NCBI RefSeq assembly: GCF_028583425.1
Contig: NC_072790.1
Coordinates: forward strand, 14,428,552-14,492,551
DNA length: 64,000 bases
Direction: 5' to 3'
Source: Eublepharis macularius
Taxonomy: Eukaryota; Chordata; Lepidosauria; Squamata; Eublepharidae
The notes under the pieces were generated by a model. That model was not told where the DNA came from and did not search any database. It saw only the letters and a list, made by a program, of their open reading frames with translations. The translations under genes were made by a program, and so were the position numbers. Shown here one piece after another: positions 52,701-53,460 of this stretch (its first letter is position 1; each line of letters opens with the position of its first letter).

Positions 52701-52880
52701 CTCAACCCAGAGTTGGAAACCCAGTCTTTCACCTCCCCTCCATATTCTTCCTATGAGGGAGAGCAGGAGCGGCCCGCGGACACTTACTCCCAGCAGGGCG
52801 CCTCTTCCTATCACGGTCTCGCCCGGCGGCAGCACCACAGCGCTCCCCCCGTCCACCGGCGCTACTTCAAACCTTGACAT
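4537..52880 (-). CDS. APLF: Aprataxin and PNK-like factor, complete 10-exon gene
   Basis: Ten exons with matching splice phases encode 479 residues (human 511). Known role: APLF is recruited to DNA breaks by poly(ADP-ribose) and by XRCC1/XRCC4 and Ku, scaffolds non-homologous end joining, and chaperones histones. Visible features: an FHA domain at about 1-105 with the phosphopeptide-binding Arg26 (GRG) and Ser38/Arg39/His41 (SRNH); a Ku-binding motif [10 protein letters not shown] at 176-185; PBZ finger 1 with Cys345, Cys351, His358, His364; PBZ finger 2 with Cys387, Cys393, His400, His406; and an acidic tail at about 416-465 with PTDEDSDW. The middle (about 110-340) is low-complexity and poorly conserved, as in other vertebrates. 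Every intron has GT-AG ends. All functional motifs are intact, so the gene looks active. Confidence 0.95.
5255..5415 (+). mobile_element. Older PLE-like short repeat
   Basis: It begins AGGTTGCCATGTTGGTCTGC and ends CTTTAAGGTGCTACCGGACT, the conserved 3' end of the fold-back family. It has diverged from the younger copies at 18060 and 22081. Confidence 0.55.
5640..6690 (+). mobile_element. Possible fossil LTR fragment with tRNA-Lys-type primer-binding site
   Basis: This GC-rich block of about 1 kb differs in composition from its flanks and has no host-gene coding features. It ends in TGGCGCCCAACGT (6646-6658), identical to the first 13 bases of the primer-binding site complementary to tRNA-Lys1,2 used by several retrovirus-like elements. 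The block would then be one LTR plus the start of the internal region; nothing further is present. The left boundary is uncertain. It is a relic and not functional. Confidence 0.35.
6712..6785. mobile_element. Short fold-back PLE-like fragment
   Basis: GCAAGAGTCCAGTAGCACCT is followed within a few bases by CTTGCTCTTTTCTACTGCTAC and CAGACTAACACAACTACCC. This is an inverted pair of family 3' ends. Confidence 0.5.
6795..8689. other. APLF intron 9, no recognisable feature
   Basis: I see no exon, RNA gene or assignable repeat in this stretch. Reading frames are short and show no codon bias or motif. Confidence 0.5.
8690..8900 (+). mobile_element. Old tRNA-derived SINE, diverged
   Basis: It has a box A-like TAGTGGTAGGGTTGGGAATC, then GCCACTCCTCTCAGCCCATC, GGGGATAATAATAACACTGA and CTCTGAGTGGGGATCTCAGA. 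The order matches the Sauria SINE body but the copy is much diverged. Confidence 0.4.
9075..9165 (-). mobile_element. Old PLE-like short repeat
   Basis: The minus strand reads CTGAAGAAGTGAGCAGTGAC and ends TAGTCTTTAAGGTGCCACTG. It keeps the CTGAAGA start of the hammerhead-like core, but the GAAA block is lost. Confidence 0.5.
9690..9875 (+). mobile_element. LINE 3' tail fragment
   Basis: An AT-rich stretch is followed by GGGACCCTGAGCTGGGTGGA, AAGGTGGCATAGAAATATTT and AAATAAATAAATAAA. This resembles L2/CR1-clade 3' ends. Confidence 0.45.
9890..10080 (-). mobile_element. 5S-rRNA-derived SINE
   Basis: The minus strand reads GCTAAGCAGGGTCTGCCCTG and TTAGTATTTGGATGGGAGAC, which is the 5S rRNA internal promoter region (box A, IE, box C). 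The SINE body with AGGCAGGCAATAGGG and TTGCCATGAAAACTCC follows. Promoter boxes are still legible. Confidence 0.75.
10421..10650 (+). mobile_element. tRNA-derived SINE (Sauria type)
   Basis: It runs from AGAGCCGGTTTGGTGTAG to ACTCTGAGTAGGCATTAAGT and a GTT/ATT tail. An internal deletion near box B is present compared with other copies. Confidence 0.8.
10651..11939. other. APLF intron 9 with simple repeats
   Basis: There is no exon. A pyrimidine-rich ATTCTT run lies at 10965-10996. Positions 11770-11905 hold about four loose tandem copies of a unit of about 37 bp built on CATTATTCCCTATGGGCAAG. Confidence 0.5.
11940..12850. repeat. GC-rich minisatellite, period about 100-137 bp
   Basis: At least seven units are anchored by variants of CCTCAGAGGCCTGCCGCCAG at about 12070, 12186, 12316, 12452, 12578, 12715 and 12815. 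GACCTCCTATGGCTGCAGAG-like and GGGGCTAGGACTCCCCTG-like blocks lie between them. The long reading frames seen here on both strands are a by-product of the GC-rich repeat and are not genes. Confidence 0.85.
13375..13421 (-). CDS. APLF: APLF coding exon 9, PBZ2 end (residues 395-410)
   Basis: This 47-nt micro-exon encodes [16 protein letters not shown] (human [16 protein letters not shown]) and supplies the two zinc-binding histidines of PBZ2. The acceptor is TTTGCAG, the donor CCAG|GTAAAG, leaving phase 1. Confidence 0.95.
13795..14129. mobile_element. hAT MITE with long internal palindrome, copy 1
   Basis: Terminal repeats CAGGGCTTTTTTTC and GAAAAAAAGCCCTG are flanked by 8-bp duplications GTGTTCAT and GTGCTCAT (one mismatch). 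The interior is a near-perfect palindrome of about 150 bp containing a CCACCCCCTG box. This copy carries extra internal DNA (about 14000-14075) that the other copies lack. Confidence 0.8.
14478..14750. mobile_element. Fold-back element, second family, 12-bp target duplication
   Basis: Exact copies of CAAGGAGACTTC (14466-14477 and 14751-14762) flank a palindrome of about 270 bp. Both arms read GTTGTGGGTTTTCCGGGCTG inward to TCTTCAGAGGTGTAGCACC. The right arm has the hammerhead-like core (14620-14660), with one base change weakening the stem. Only the right arm has the outer CTCCGGCCGTGAAAGCCTTC. Confidence 0.75.
15425..15547. mobile_element. Minimal fold-back PLE-like element
   Basis: GTAAAGAGTCCAGGAGCAC is mirrored by GTGCTCCTGGACTCTTTAC about 35 bp on. 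The family end CTACAGACTAACATGGCTAA follows. Flanks TAAATTAAATTA and TAAATCAAATTA form a 12-bp target duplication with one mismatch. Confidence 0.65.
15754..15965 (+). mobile_element. 5S-rRNA-derived SINE
   Basis: GCCTGACCTTGTCAGATCTC, AGAAGTTAAAAAAGGTCAGC and GTCAGTACTTGGAAGGGG match 5S rRNA boxes with changes. The SINE tail CCTTGAAAACCCCATAAGG follows. Confidence 0.75.
16246..16653 (+). mobile_element. 5'-truncated L1 insertion close to APLF exon 8
   Basis: The 12-bp duplication AAAAAGAAACTC (16234-16245 and 16654-16665) flanks 408 bp. The insert encodes the L1 ORF2 C-terminal pattern [20 protein letters not shown], then a 3' UTR and an A-rich end. It lies 24 bp beyond the exon 8 splice donor, antisense to APLF, and belongs to a different subfamily from the long L1 at 24157. 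Confidence 0.75.
16690..16815 (-). CDS. APLF: APLF coding exon 8, PBZ1 end and PBZ2 start (residues 353-394)
   Basis: It encodes [19 protein letters not shown] and [11 protein letters not shown]. These are the histidine half of PBZ1 and the cysteine half of PBZ2, which bind poly(ADP-ribose). The acceptor is TTTTACAG, the donor TACAG|GTAAGA. A truncated L1 is inserted only 24 bp into the following intron. Confidence 0.97.
17518..18050 (-). mobile_element. CR1 LINE 3' end, copy A
   Basis: The minus strand encodes [20 protein letters not shown] and [20 protein letters not shown], the C-terminal part of CR1 reverse transcriptase. It ends in the CR1 3' signature TTCCAACTCTATGATTCTATG. A PLE-like repeat lies at its 5' side (18060-18297). 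Confidence 0.9.
18060..18297 (+). mobile_element. PLE-like short element with hammerhead-like core
   Basis: It reads from GGTTATCTCATTATCAGAAG through TATATCTGACCAGTTTCTTC to AGGTGCTACTGGACTCTTTT. The core CTGACGA, hairpin GAGAA/TTCTC and GAAA are at 18212-18239, followed by GCTTATGC. Confidence 0.65.
18463..18550 (+). mobile_element. 5S-rRNA-derived SINE, 5' part only
   Basis: GCCTGATCTCGTCAGATCTC, AGAAGCTAAGCAGGGTCAGC and TTAGTAATTGGATGGGATG make this the best 5S match in the window. All three internal promoter elements are nearly intact. It stops where a functional 5S gene would need its 3' third. Confidence 0.8.
18551..20329. other. APLF intron 7: AT-rich LINE-like DNA and a GC-rich block
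   Basis: Positions 18553-18602 are half of a short palindromic repeat (GGGCTTAGACTGGAGTAACT). Positions 18610-19140 are AT-rich and end in T and A runs like an L1 3' UTR. Positions 19265-19560 are GC-rich with a chance open frame of 192 codons that matches no family I know. The rest is unassigned. Confidence 0.4.
20330..21050 (-). mobile_element. CR1-superfamily LINE 3' region, diverged
   Basis: The plus strand carries GGTCCATCTAGTCCAGCATT, TGAATGTGGAGGCTCTTTT, AATGAATTCCGTATTTTAGT and CATGCATAATTTTACAAACT. These are the reverse complement of the conserved 3' end of a common squamate CR1/L2-clade LINE. It starts about 125 bp from the APLF exon 7 donor. Confidence 0.6.
21175..21548 (-). CDS. 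APLF: APLF coding exon 7, linker and start of PBZ1 (residues 229-352)
   Basis: This is the largest exon (374 nt). It encodes [18 protein letters not shown], a long polar Ser/Thr/Glu-rich linker, and ends in [14 protein letters not shown], the first half of PBZ finger 1. The acceptor is TTCCACAG, the donor TACAG|GTAAAT; it leaves phase 2, so the AGG Arg codon is split. Mammals split the finger in the same place. Confidence 0.93.
22081..22327 (-). mobile_element. PLE-like short element with canonical hammerhead-like core
   Basis: An 11-bp duplication AATAACAGAAT (22070-22080 and 22328-22338) flanks it. The minus strand contains CTGATGA, GAGAA/TTCTC hairpin, GAAA and GCTTATGC (22169-22204). The end GAGTTAGCCGTGTTAGTCTG (on the plus strand) is the family 3' end. 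Confidence 0.7.
22339..23278. other. APLF intron 6, purine-rich DNA without recognised genes
   Basis: Long purine-rich stretches (GGAGGAAAGAGGAGGAAAAG and similar) suggest an eroded retroelement or simple-repeat DNA. A TG-rich microsatellite lies at 23240-23283. No coding signal is seen. Confidence 0.4.
23279..23450 (-). mobile_element. 5S-rRNA-derived SINE
   Basis: The minus strand carries AAAAGCTAAGCAGGGTCAGT and ACTTGGACCAAGGAAGACTC. The body AAGGCAAACCATCTCTGCTT-like region and the tail near GTCACCAAAAGTCAATTGTG are altered but recognisable. Confidence 0.6.
24157..24496 (+). promoter_or_regulatory. L1 5' UTR with YY1-like motifs
   Basis: The leader is GC-rich for its first 170 bp. GCCATCTTGG (24315-24324) is the reverse complement of the CCAAGATGGC YY1 site that human L1 uses to set its start. 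A second GCCAT lies at 24266-24270. Use by this element is inferred. Confidence 0.45.
24497..25291 (+). CDS. L1 ORF1 protein, RNA-binding chaperone
   Basis: This 264-residue protein binds L1 RNA and chaperones nucleic acid during retrotransposition. Residues about 8-110 are a heptad-rich coiled coil (for example [20 protein letters not shown]) that should trimerise the protein. [11 protein letters not shown] (about 114-124) opens the RRM domain, and the C-terminal domain follows with [15 protein letters not shown]. It is shorter than human ORF1p (338). Its stop codon overlaps the ORF2 start as ATGA (25288-25291), so ORF2 may be translated by reinitiation. Confidence 0.93.
   Translation: MSKKEWQSAIENLDKNLDKKLLDMIKELKDTKLELIKEVKEVTQTVKSELSEVKKGMETIRSELQGTQQRVKTVEDAMENLADTQQTEMRLVKGRMSVAETKHMEKQLRFRGLPEVEGKSAQEQMTEVLAEYLGKEEEEVVAILDVAYRVNSRIATQRKLPRDVIVQFTTRNMKERIVTKQFQDPLEIDGKTIIIMKELPRSVLLDRKKYKVLIQILKDMKIRYRWELPEGVSFEFGGAKKRIRSEREMERFIKDNEKDLPTRL
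25288..28743 (+). CDS. L1 ORF2 endonuclease/reverse transcriptase, C-terminal frame shift
   Basis: The 1151 codons encode the enzyme for target-primed reverse transcription. The APE-type endonuclease spans about 1-235: [19 protein letters not shown] and SDHNP carry the catalytic residues. The reverse transcriptase has [38 protein letters not shown] and the active site FADD at about 695. A Cys-rich segment [18 protein letters not shown] begins at 1112. The frame ends in ISN, while the family's tail continues in another frame at 28718-29050 ([15 protein letters not shown]). One extra T in the run at 28724-28728 would explain this; it may be a mutation or a homopolymer sequencing error. Confidence 0.93.
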   Translation: MSMECKVLSWNVNGLNSPNKRKNIFHWLLKQKCDIVCLQETHIRKQDVKYLKSGKMGKEFVAASNKKKRGVVLYIKEELQPKFVMRDVEARFVAVECIWNLKRVLVVGLYAPNGAKESFFEDLRKHLDDFTYDQIILAGDFNGVTDLELDKKTTTAQKKRGLLPKLFFELIQQETLEDVWRREYPKSRQFTFYSARHSTLSRIDMIWASKDLALWTKEVEIMPMVGSDHNPIMWKLGKRRKRKAWRINEDLLQERENMETLRRETKFFIQYNVNKEVPTNKVWDAYKAVIRGILMDLNGRARKKKEEKRQEIEEKIKAKEIQLKKRPGKKKVYQEIKILQEQLTAMSNKELEWNLKRLNQKAFEGANKPGKYLAWQLKKRREKKIINKICEDNKTYLEQTTISRAFYKFYAKLYNKKEVNKESIASYLEKTKLPEISEAWGNKLNSEVTDEEISKAIQSANLGKAPGPDGLTAKFYKTMANELAPFLKEVMNGVLRDQRIPDTWSEANISLIPKEGQDLTNVKNYRPISLLNNDYKIFAKILAERLKGWLSEVIEEEQAGFLPDRQIRDNLRTVINAIEYYDKRCDKEVGFFFVDAEKAFDNLNWDFMFATMEKLQLGERFIRAIKEIYRDQTAAIVVNDEVTKKLTISKGTRQGCPLSPLLFILVLEILMIQIRQDEEIRGIKIKDYSYKVRAFADDIMLIVEDPLENMPRVIDKIKEFGDLAGFYINKKKSKILCKNMTKQKQQLLTETTDCEVTSKVKYLGVELTAKNIDLFKNNYEKLWTQIERDLIKWNRLNLSWLGRIAAVKMNVLPRVMFLLQTIPIIRDSKQFEKWQRKISDFVWAGKKPRVKVKVLQDAKERGGMQLPNLRLYHDAICLVWLKEWMTLKNKKLLALEGYKKIFGWHAYLWHDKVKVNSMFLHHFVRRNLYIIWKKYRIYLQEGTPLWVVPYEVIDPRAVDNEQQCLTYKEITKTEASKLRIKTQEELSPNYDWFQYRQIRDLYNSDSVKGGIRIENSELEQTLLKEDKKRISKVYQALLKWYTEDETVKTQMVKWAINFNKEITMEAWEYLWKTTMKTTTCTNIKENIYKMIYRWYMTPKKIALGNLNTSNKCWKCKKHEGSLYHMWWSCEVARQYWGEIIREMSEIFTISN
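28718..29050 (+). pseudogene. Displaced C-terminal end of L1 ORF2
   Basis: This second frame encodes [39 protein letters not shown] and ends WQFENY. It has the pattern of the last 100 residues of L1 ORF2p and matches the truncated L1 at 16246 ([20 protein letters not shown]). It is separated from the main frame by one base. Confidence 0.85.
31612..32112 (+). mobile_element. Possible solo LTR fossil inside CR1 copy B
   Basis: About 0.5 kb of non-CR1 DNA separates two parts of the CR1 ORF1. It contains AATAAA (32058-32063) followed within 30 bp by a GT-rich stretch (ACGTGTGTTCACTGA), as at the end of a retrovirus-like LTR. I could not find a target duplication, so both ends and the family are uncertain. 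Confidence 0.3.
32695..33970 (+). mobile_element. CR1 LINE, copy C, 5'-truncated
   Basis: It encodes CR1 reverse transcriptase: [49 protein letters not shown] (active site), [20 protein letters not shown] and [18 protein letters not shown] long stretch (32960-33610) is still open. The 3' part continues to ACATGCCCATTACCCAGGGC. No endonuclease domain is present. Confidence 0.9.
34144..34223 (-). CDS. APLF: APLF coding exon 6 (residues 202-228)
   Basis: It encodes [20 protein letters not shown] and ends in SVQ. It is a short, lysine-rich exon of 80 nt with acceptor TTTTCACAG and donor CAG|GTATTA. Phases 1 and 0 fit both neighbours. The basic KRPGKKPK run could act as a nuclear localisation signal (inference). 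Confidence 0.8.
34338..34647. mobile_element. Fold-back element, second family, exact 12-bp duplication
   Basis: AATATAGCCAGA occurs at 34326-34337 and 34648-34659. The element is a palindrome whose arms run from GTTGTGGGTTTTCCGGGCTG inward to CAGAGGTGTAGCACC. The left side also carries the outer GTCGAAGGCTTTCACGGCCG. Three tandem copies of the 21-bp unit GAGGTGTAGCACCAAAAGAC(A) lie at the centre. Both arms contain a hammerhead-like core (34553-34593 plus, 34424-34464 minus). Confidence 0.8.
34660..35451. other. APLF intron 5, unassigned
   Basis: I see no exon or clear repeat here. The 98-codon frame at 35170 shows no family features. Confidence 0.45.
35452..35545. repeat. Short palindromic interspersed repeat (MITE-like)
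   Basis: GCAATCCTAAACAGACTTAC and CTCTGCTTGGGATTGCACTG are inverted copies around CCACTGAAATCAATGAG. Related copies are at 44850-44942 (near complete), 18553-18602 (half), 43648-43715 and 12985-13080 (decayed). Confidence 0.65.
35605..37475 (-). mobile_element. CR1 LINE, copy D
   Basis: On the minus strand it runs from a region matching copy B (GGATCAGCATAGAGGTAGTA) through [57 protein letters not shown] and [20 protein letters not shown]. It ends in the 3' UTR at 35605 (CTATCTTTCTATGATTC). The reading frame is broken in several places. It converges with copy C. Confidence 0.9.
37476..38528. other. APLF intron 5, mostly unassigned
   Basis: An ACTC/ACTCAC microsatellite lies at 37905-37940. 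Nothing else is recognised. Confidence 0.5.
38529..38652 (-). CDS. APLF: APLF coding exon 5 with Ku-binding motif (residues 161-201)
   Basis: It encodes [10 protein letters not shown], then [19 protein letters not shown]. The human counterpart AERKRILPTWML is the A-KBM motif that binds Ku80. The basic residues, Pro, Trp and Met-Leu are all kept. The acceptor is TCTCCCAG, the donor AGAG|GTAAGT; 124 nt, leaving phase 1. Confidence 0.92.
38895..38975 (+). mobile_element. Old PLE-like short repeat
   Basis: It has CTGAAGAATGGCGCTTTGAC, AAAAGCTTATCCCCTG, GTTAGTCTTTAAGGTGCCAC and TGGACTCAAATC. The hammerhead-like core is decayed. Confidence 0.5.
39119..39225 (-). mobile_element. tRNA-derived SINE, 3' half
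   Basis: The minus strand has TGTGGGGATAATAATGACAT, ACTTTGTAAACCGCTCTGAG and a TTGTTGTTGCTATT tail. Confidence 0.7.
39226..40100. other. APLF intron 4, unassigned
   Basis: I see no exon or clear repeat in this part of the intron. Confidence 0.5.
40101..40248 (-). CDS. APLF: APLF coding exon 4 (residues 111-160)
   Basis: It encodes [15 protein letters not shown] through ERTAEPVQK, a Ser/Gln-rich linker after the FHA domain. The acceptor is ATATGTAG, the donor AAAAG|GTAACT. The 148 nt restore phase 0. Similarity to mammals is weak here; placement rests on splice sites, phase and order. Confidence 0.8.
40249..41762. other. APLF intron 3, mostly unassigned
   Basis: Apart from a SINE fragment at 41098-41182, no exon or clear repeat is seen. 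Confidence 0.5.
41098..41182 (-). mobile_element. tRNA-related SINE 5' fragment
   Basis: The minus strand has box A-like TGGTGCAGCATAGTGGCTAA and a box B-like GATTCAATATTG. Confidence 0.4.
41763..41929 (-). CDS. APLF: APLF coding exon 3 (residues 56-110)
   Basis: It encodes [14 protein letters not shown] and [18 protein letters not shown], completing the FHA beta-sandwich (human: [17 protein letters not shown]). The acceptor is TTTGCAG, the donor AAAG|GTAATG. The exon is 167 nt, leaving phase 2. Confidence 0.95.
42125..42352 (+). mobile_element. tRNA-derived SINE, second subfamily
   Basis: It has GTCAGACTAAGATCTGGGAG, box B-like AAGTTCGAACCCCCGC, CTCACTGGGTGACTTCGGGC, ACCTACCTCACAGGGTCATT and an AAATAAAGTAAATAAATA tail. 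Another copy is at 59096. Confidence 0.75.
42353..42598 (+). mobile_element. SGNH-hydrolase-like coding fragment, DIRS/Ngaro-type fossil
   Basis: One frame reads [40 protein letters not shown] and [14 protein letters not shown]. The block VIQLGENDL and the later WxxxLxRRVWRG pattern occur in SGNH-like domains carried by tyrosine-recombinase retrotransposons of the Ngaro/DIRS group. Only a fragment is present. The assignment rests on pattern recognition. Confidence 0.4.
42607..42866. mobile_element. hAT MITE with internal palindrome, copy 2
   Basis: The exact 8-bp duplication CATCTAAT (42599-42606 and 42867-42874) flanks terminal repeats CAGGGCTTTTTTTC and GAAAAAAACCCCTG. The arms contain CCCCGCCCCCTG and CAGGGGGCGGGG (GC boxes). 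Confidence 0.88.
42893..42992 (+). mobile_element. 100-bp L1 tail insertion
   Basis: Exact 14-bp copies of AAAAGTCCCGGAAC (42879-42892 and 42993-43006) flank a TTTG-rich segment ending in an A-run. It is a severely 5'-truncated L1. Confidence 0.7.
43007..44503. other. APLF intron 2, unassigned
   Basis: Only a decayed short palindromic repeat (43648-43715) and a C-run at 43741-43758 are seen. Confidence 0.45.
44504..44700. mobile_element. Old fold-back PLE-like element
   Basis: GGTCCAGTAGCACTTTAAAG and TCTTTAAGATGCTACTGGAC are inverted arms. The right arm continues to CTATTACAGACCAACATGGC. Flanking AATGACT may be the target duplication. Confidence 0.6.
44850..44942. repeat. Short palindromic interspersed repeat
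   Basis: TACAATCCTAAGAAGATTTA and TTTTTTTAGGATTGCACTG form inverted arms around CCCATTGATTTCAATGGG. Confidence 0.65.
44943..45781. other. APLF intron 2, unassigned
   Basis: I see no exon or clear repeat here. Confidence 0.4.
45782..46035. mobile_element. hAT MITE with internal palindrome, copy 3
   Basis: The exact 8-bp duplication GTTATGTC (45774-45781 and 46036-46043) flanks CAGGGCTTTTTTTC and GAAAAAAAGTCCTG. The interior palindrome and GC boxes match copy 2. Confidence 0.9.
46044..46899. other. APLF intron 2 with a simple repeat
   Basis: A GTGC/CA-rich simple repeat lies at 46335-46376, next to a short 5S-SINE tail fragment (46300-46335). No exon is seen. Confidence 0.4.
46900..47235 (+). 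mobile_element. CR1 3' end fragments
   Basis: TTGCCATCTTCTGGGCGTAG, TTGTGAATTTCCTGCACTGT and AGGTTGGACTAGATAACCCT match the CR1 3' UTR and end at CCAACCCTATGATTCTA. A second fragment, ACGAGATGATCTACAAGGCT, precedes it at 46930-47045. Confidence 0.8.
47322..47586. repeat. Left copy of a 260-bp direct repeat flanking a LINE insertion
   Basis: It starts AGACCAGATTCACATCTTCC and ends CAGCAGGACACAAACC. The right copy at 48050-48310 matches it except for a few substitutions and a C-run length change. Confidence 0.9.
47587..48049 (+). mobile_element. LINE 3' end with C-terminal zinc knuckle
   Basis: The frame encodes [33 protein letters not shown] and [20 protein letters not shown]. The C-x-C...H...C arrangement is the zinc-knuckle end found in several non-LTR LINE clades. 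The element ends in CCAATAAAGG and a short (TG)n tail. It is strongly 5'-truncated. Which clade it belongs to is not decided. Confidence 0.65.
48050..48310. repeat. Right copy of the 260-bp direct repeat
   Basis: It matches 47322-47586 with roughly 2-3% differences and begins exactly at the end of the LINE tail. Confidence 0.9.
48311..49277. other. APLF intron 2, unassigned
   Basis: No exon is seen. The frame running to 48986 is open through repeat DNA and shows no family features. Confidence 0.4.
49278..49349 (-). CDS. APLF: APLF coding exon 2 (residues 32-55)
   Basis: It encodes [13 protein letters not shown] through LCIKP, the FHA core that binds phosphothreonine. The acceptor is TTTCCAG, the donor CCG|GTAACT, and the exon is 72 nt, phase 0 at both ends. 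The human protein reads [15 protein letters not shown] here. Confidence 0.95.
49350..50454. other. APLF intron 1, unassigned
   Basis: A (AAGC)n-like run lies near 49459-49475. No other feature is recognised. Confidence 0.45.
50455..50705 (+). mobile_element. tRNA-derived SINE (Sauria type), full length
   Basis: It has AGTTTGGTATAGTGGTTAAG (box A), AGGTTTGATTCCTC (box B), GATCTTGGGTCAGTCACAGC, GGATAATAACAACATACTTT and an AATATTGTTGTTGT tail. Confidence 0.85.
50706..51604. other. APLF intron 1 with short tandem repeats
   Basis: Positions 50740-50805 hold two copies of CCCCCAGGGTGGAGCCAGAG. Positions 50850-50950 hold about four copies of GGGCCTGACCTATGCAGCCT-like units. The rest is unassigned. 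Confidence 0.55.
51605..51830 (+). mobile_element. 5S-rRNA-derived SINE, near full length
   Basis: TGAGCCTGATGTTGTCAGAT, AGAAGCTAAGCAGAGTCGGC and TTAGTAATTGGATATGAGAC are the 5S part. GGCAGGGAACAGCAAACCAC and CTTGCCATGAAAACCCCGCC form the SINE body. Confidence 0.8.
52000..52720. repeat. Cluster of three related interspersed repeats next to the CpG island
   Basis: GGAAATTCCTGGAGATTTGGG occurs in variant form at 52015-52045 and 52228-52250, and inverted at about 52680-52710 (CCAAATCTCCAGAAATTTCT). Companion blocks (CAGCCATTTTCTACAGGGCA; GTCTGGAGATCAGCTG) match a repeat common in reptiles. I cannot name the superfamily. Confidence 0.55.
52788..52880 (-). CDS. APLF: APLF coding exon 1 (residues 1-31)
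   Basis: It encodes [12 protein letters not shown] and ends in [11 protein letters not shown], the start of the FHA domain. Donor GGA|GTAAGT gives phase 0. The ATG at 52880 matches the human start. An upstream in-frame ATG at 52988 exists but gives an unrelated extension, so it was not used. The exon sits in the CpG island. Confidence 0.93.
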
Positions 52881-52971
52881 GATAACAGGCCCGCTCGCCC
52901 CGCAGTTTCGCACGGGGGCCGAAAACACGAACGGACAGCCGTTCCATCGCTCTTTGCCTCCCCTCTCCCCC

Positions 52972-53012
52972 TTCCGGCTAGGGCGCAACGCAAAGTTCCG
53001 CCCTAGCCGGAA
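52972..53012. promoter_or_regulatory. 14-bp perfect inverted repeat with ETS half sites
   Basis: TTCCGGCTAGGGCG (52972-52985) and CGCCCTAGCCGGAA (52999-53012) are exact reverse complements separated by 13 bp. Each arm ends in TTCCGG/CCGGAA, the core bound by ETS factors such as GABPA. Confidence 0.7.
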
Positions 53013-53080
53013 CTTTGCATCGCGGCCCTGCCTTTTTAAAACACTGCGAAGTTTCAGGCGACTCCTGCGCTCACGATTAA

Positions 53081-53104
53081 ACTACAGCCCCCAGAATGCT
53101 CCGC
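53081..53104 (+). promoter_or_regulatory. ZNF143/THAP11-type (SBS) promoter element
   Basis: ACTACAGCCCCCAGAATGCT matches the consensus ACTACAATTCCCAGAATGC except for two or three central bases. This element marks many housekeeping and bidirectional promoters. Confidence 0.75.
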
Positions 53105-53109
53105 TCCAA

Positions 53110-53197
53110 CAGAGCGGGCGGAGCTAAGAATGTAAACAAAAAAACGTTCGAGGAGGGGGAAAGACGTTAGAGCCGTTAACGGCCGCTGAGCGTTCAG
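53110..53197 (+). other. FBXO48: Probable FBXO48 5' untranslated exon
   Basis: Plus-strand sequence just past the SBS site ends in GCGTTCAG|GTGAGTGA, a strong donor at 53198. The known FBXO48 gene starts coding in a downstream exon, so a non-coding first exon is expected here. The transcription start is not visible. Confidence 0.5.
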
Positions 53198-53460
53198 GTG
53201 AGTGACAAGCCGGGGGCGCTAGTGAACGGGGTAGGGGGCGTCGCCCGGTGCTCAGCCGGCCAATCGCGGGGCGTGGCGAAGGGCGCCCGAATGCTAGGAG
53301 AGGGGCGTGAGTGGCTCCCATTGGCCACTATGAACGCTAATCAAACAGGCGGCCGAGGAAATATTGACGAACCTCGGGCCGCTCAATTCTCTTCAGTGTT
53401 GACAAACTGGACAGGTGTGTGGGAAGCGCGCATGCGCGAAGGGCAGAAAAGCCCCCCCCC

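Larger units (their letters stand above)
52760..53460. promoter_or_regulatory. CpG-rich bidirectional promoter of APLF and FBXO48
   Basis: This is the only extended region dense in CpG around a gene start. It separates the APLF ATG (52880, minus) from a likely FBXO48 first exon (donor at 53197, plus). It holds ETS half sites, a ZNF143/THAP11-type site, a CCAAT at 53263 and an inverted CCAAT (ATTGG) at 53318. The head-to-head arrangement of the two genes is conserved in mammals. Confidence 0.8.

Noticed and set aside
52632-52988. Upstream in-frame ATG that would extend APLF by 36 residues
   Set aside because: The extension has no counterpart in known APLF, and the ATG at 52880 begins the conserved FHA region.
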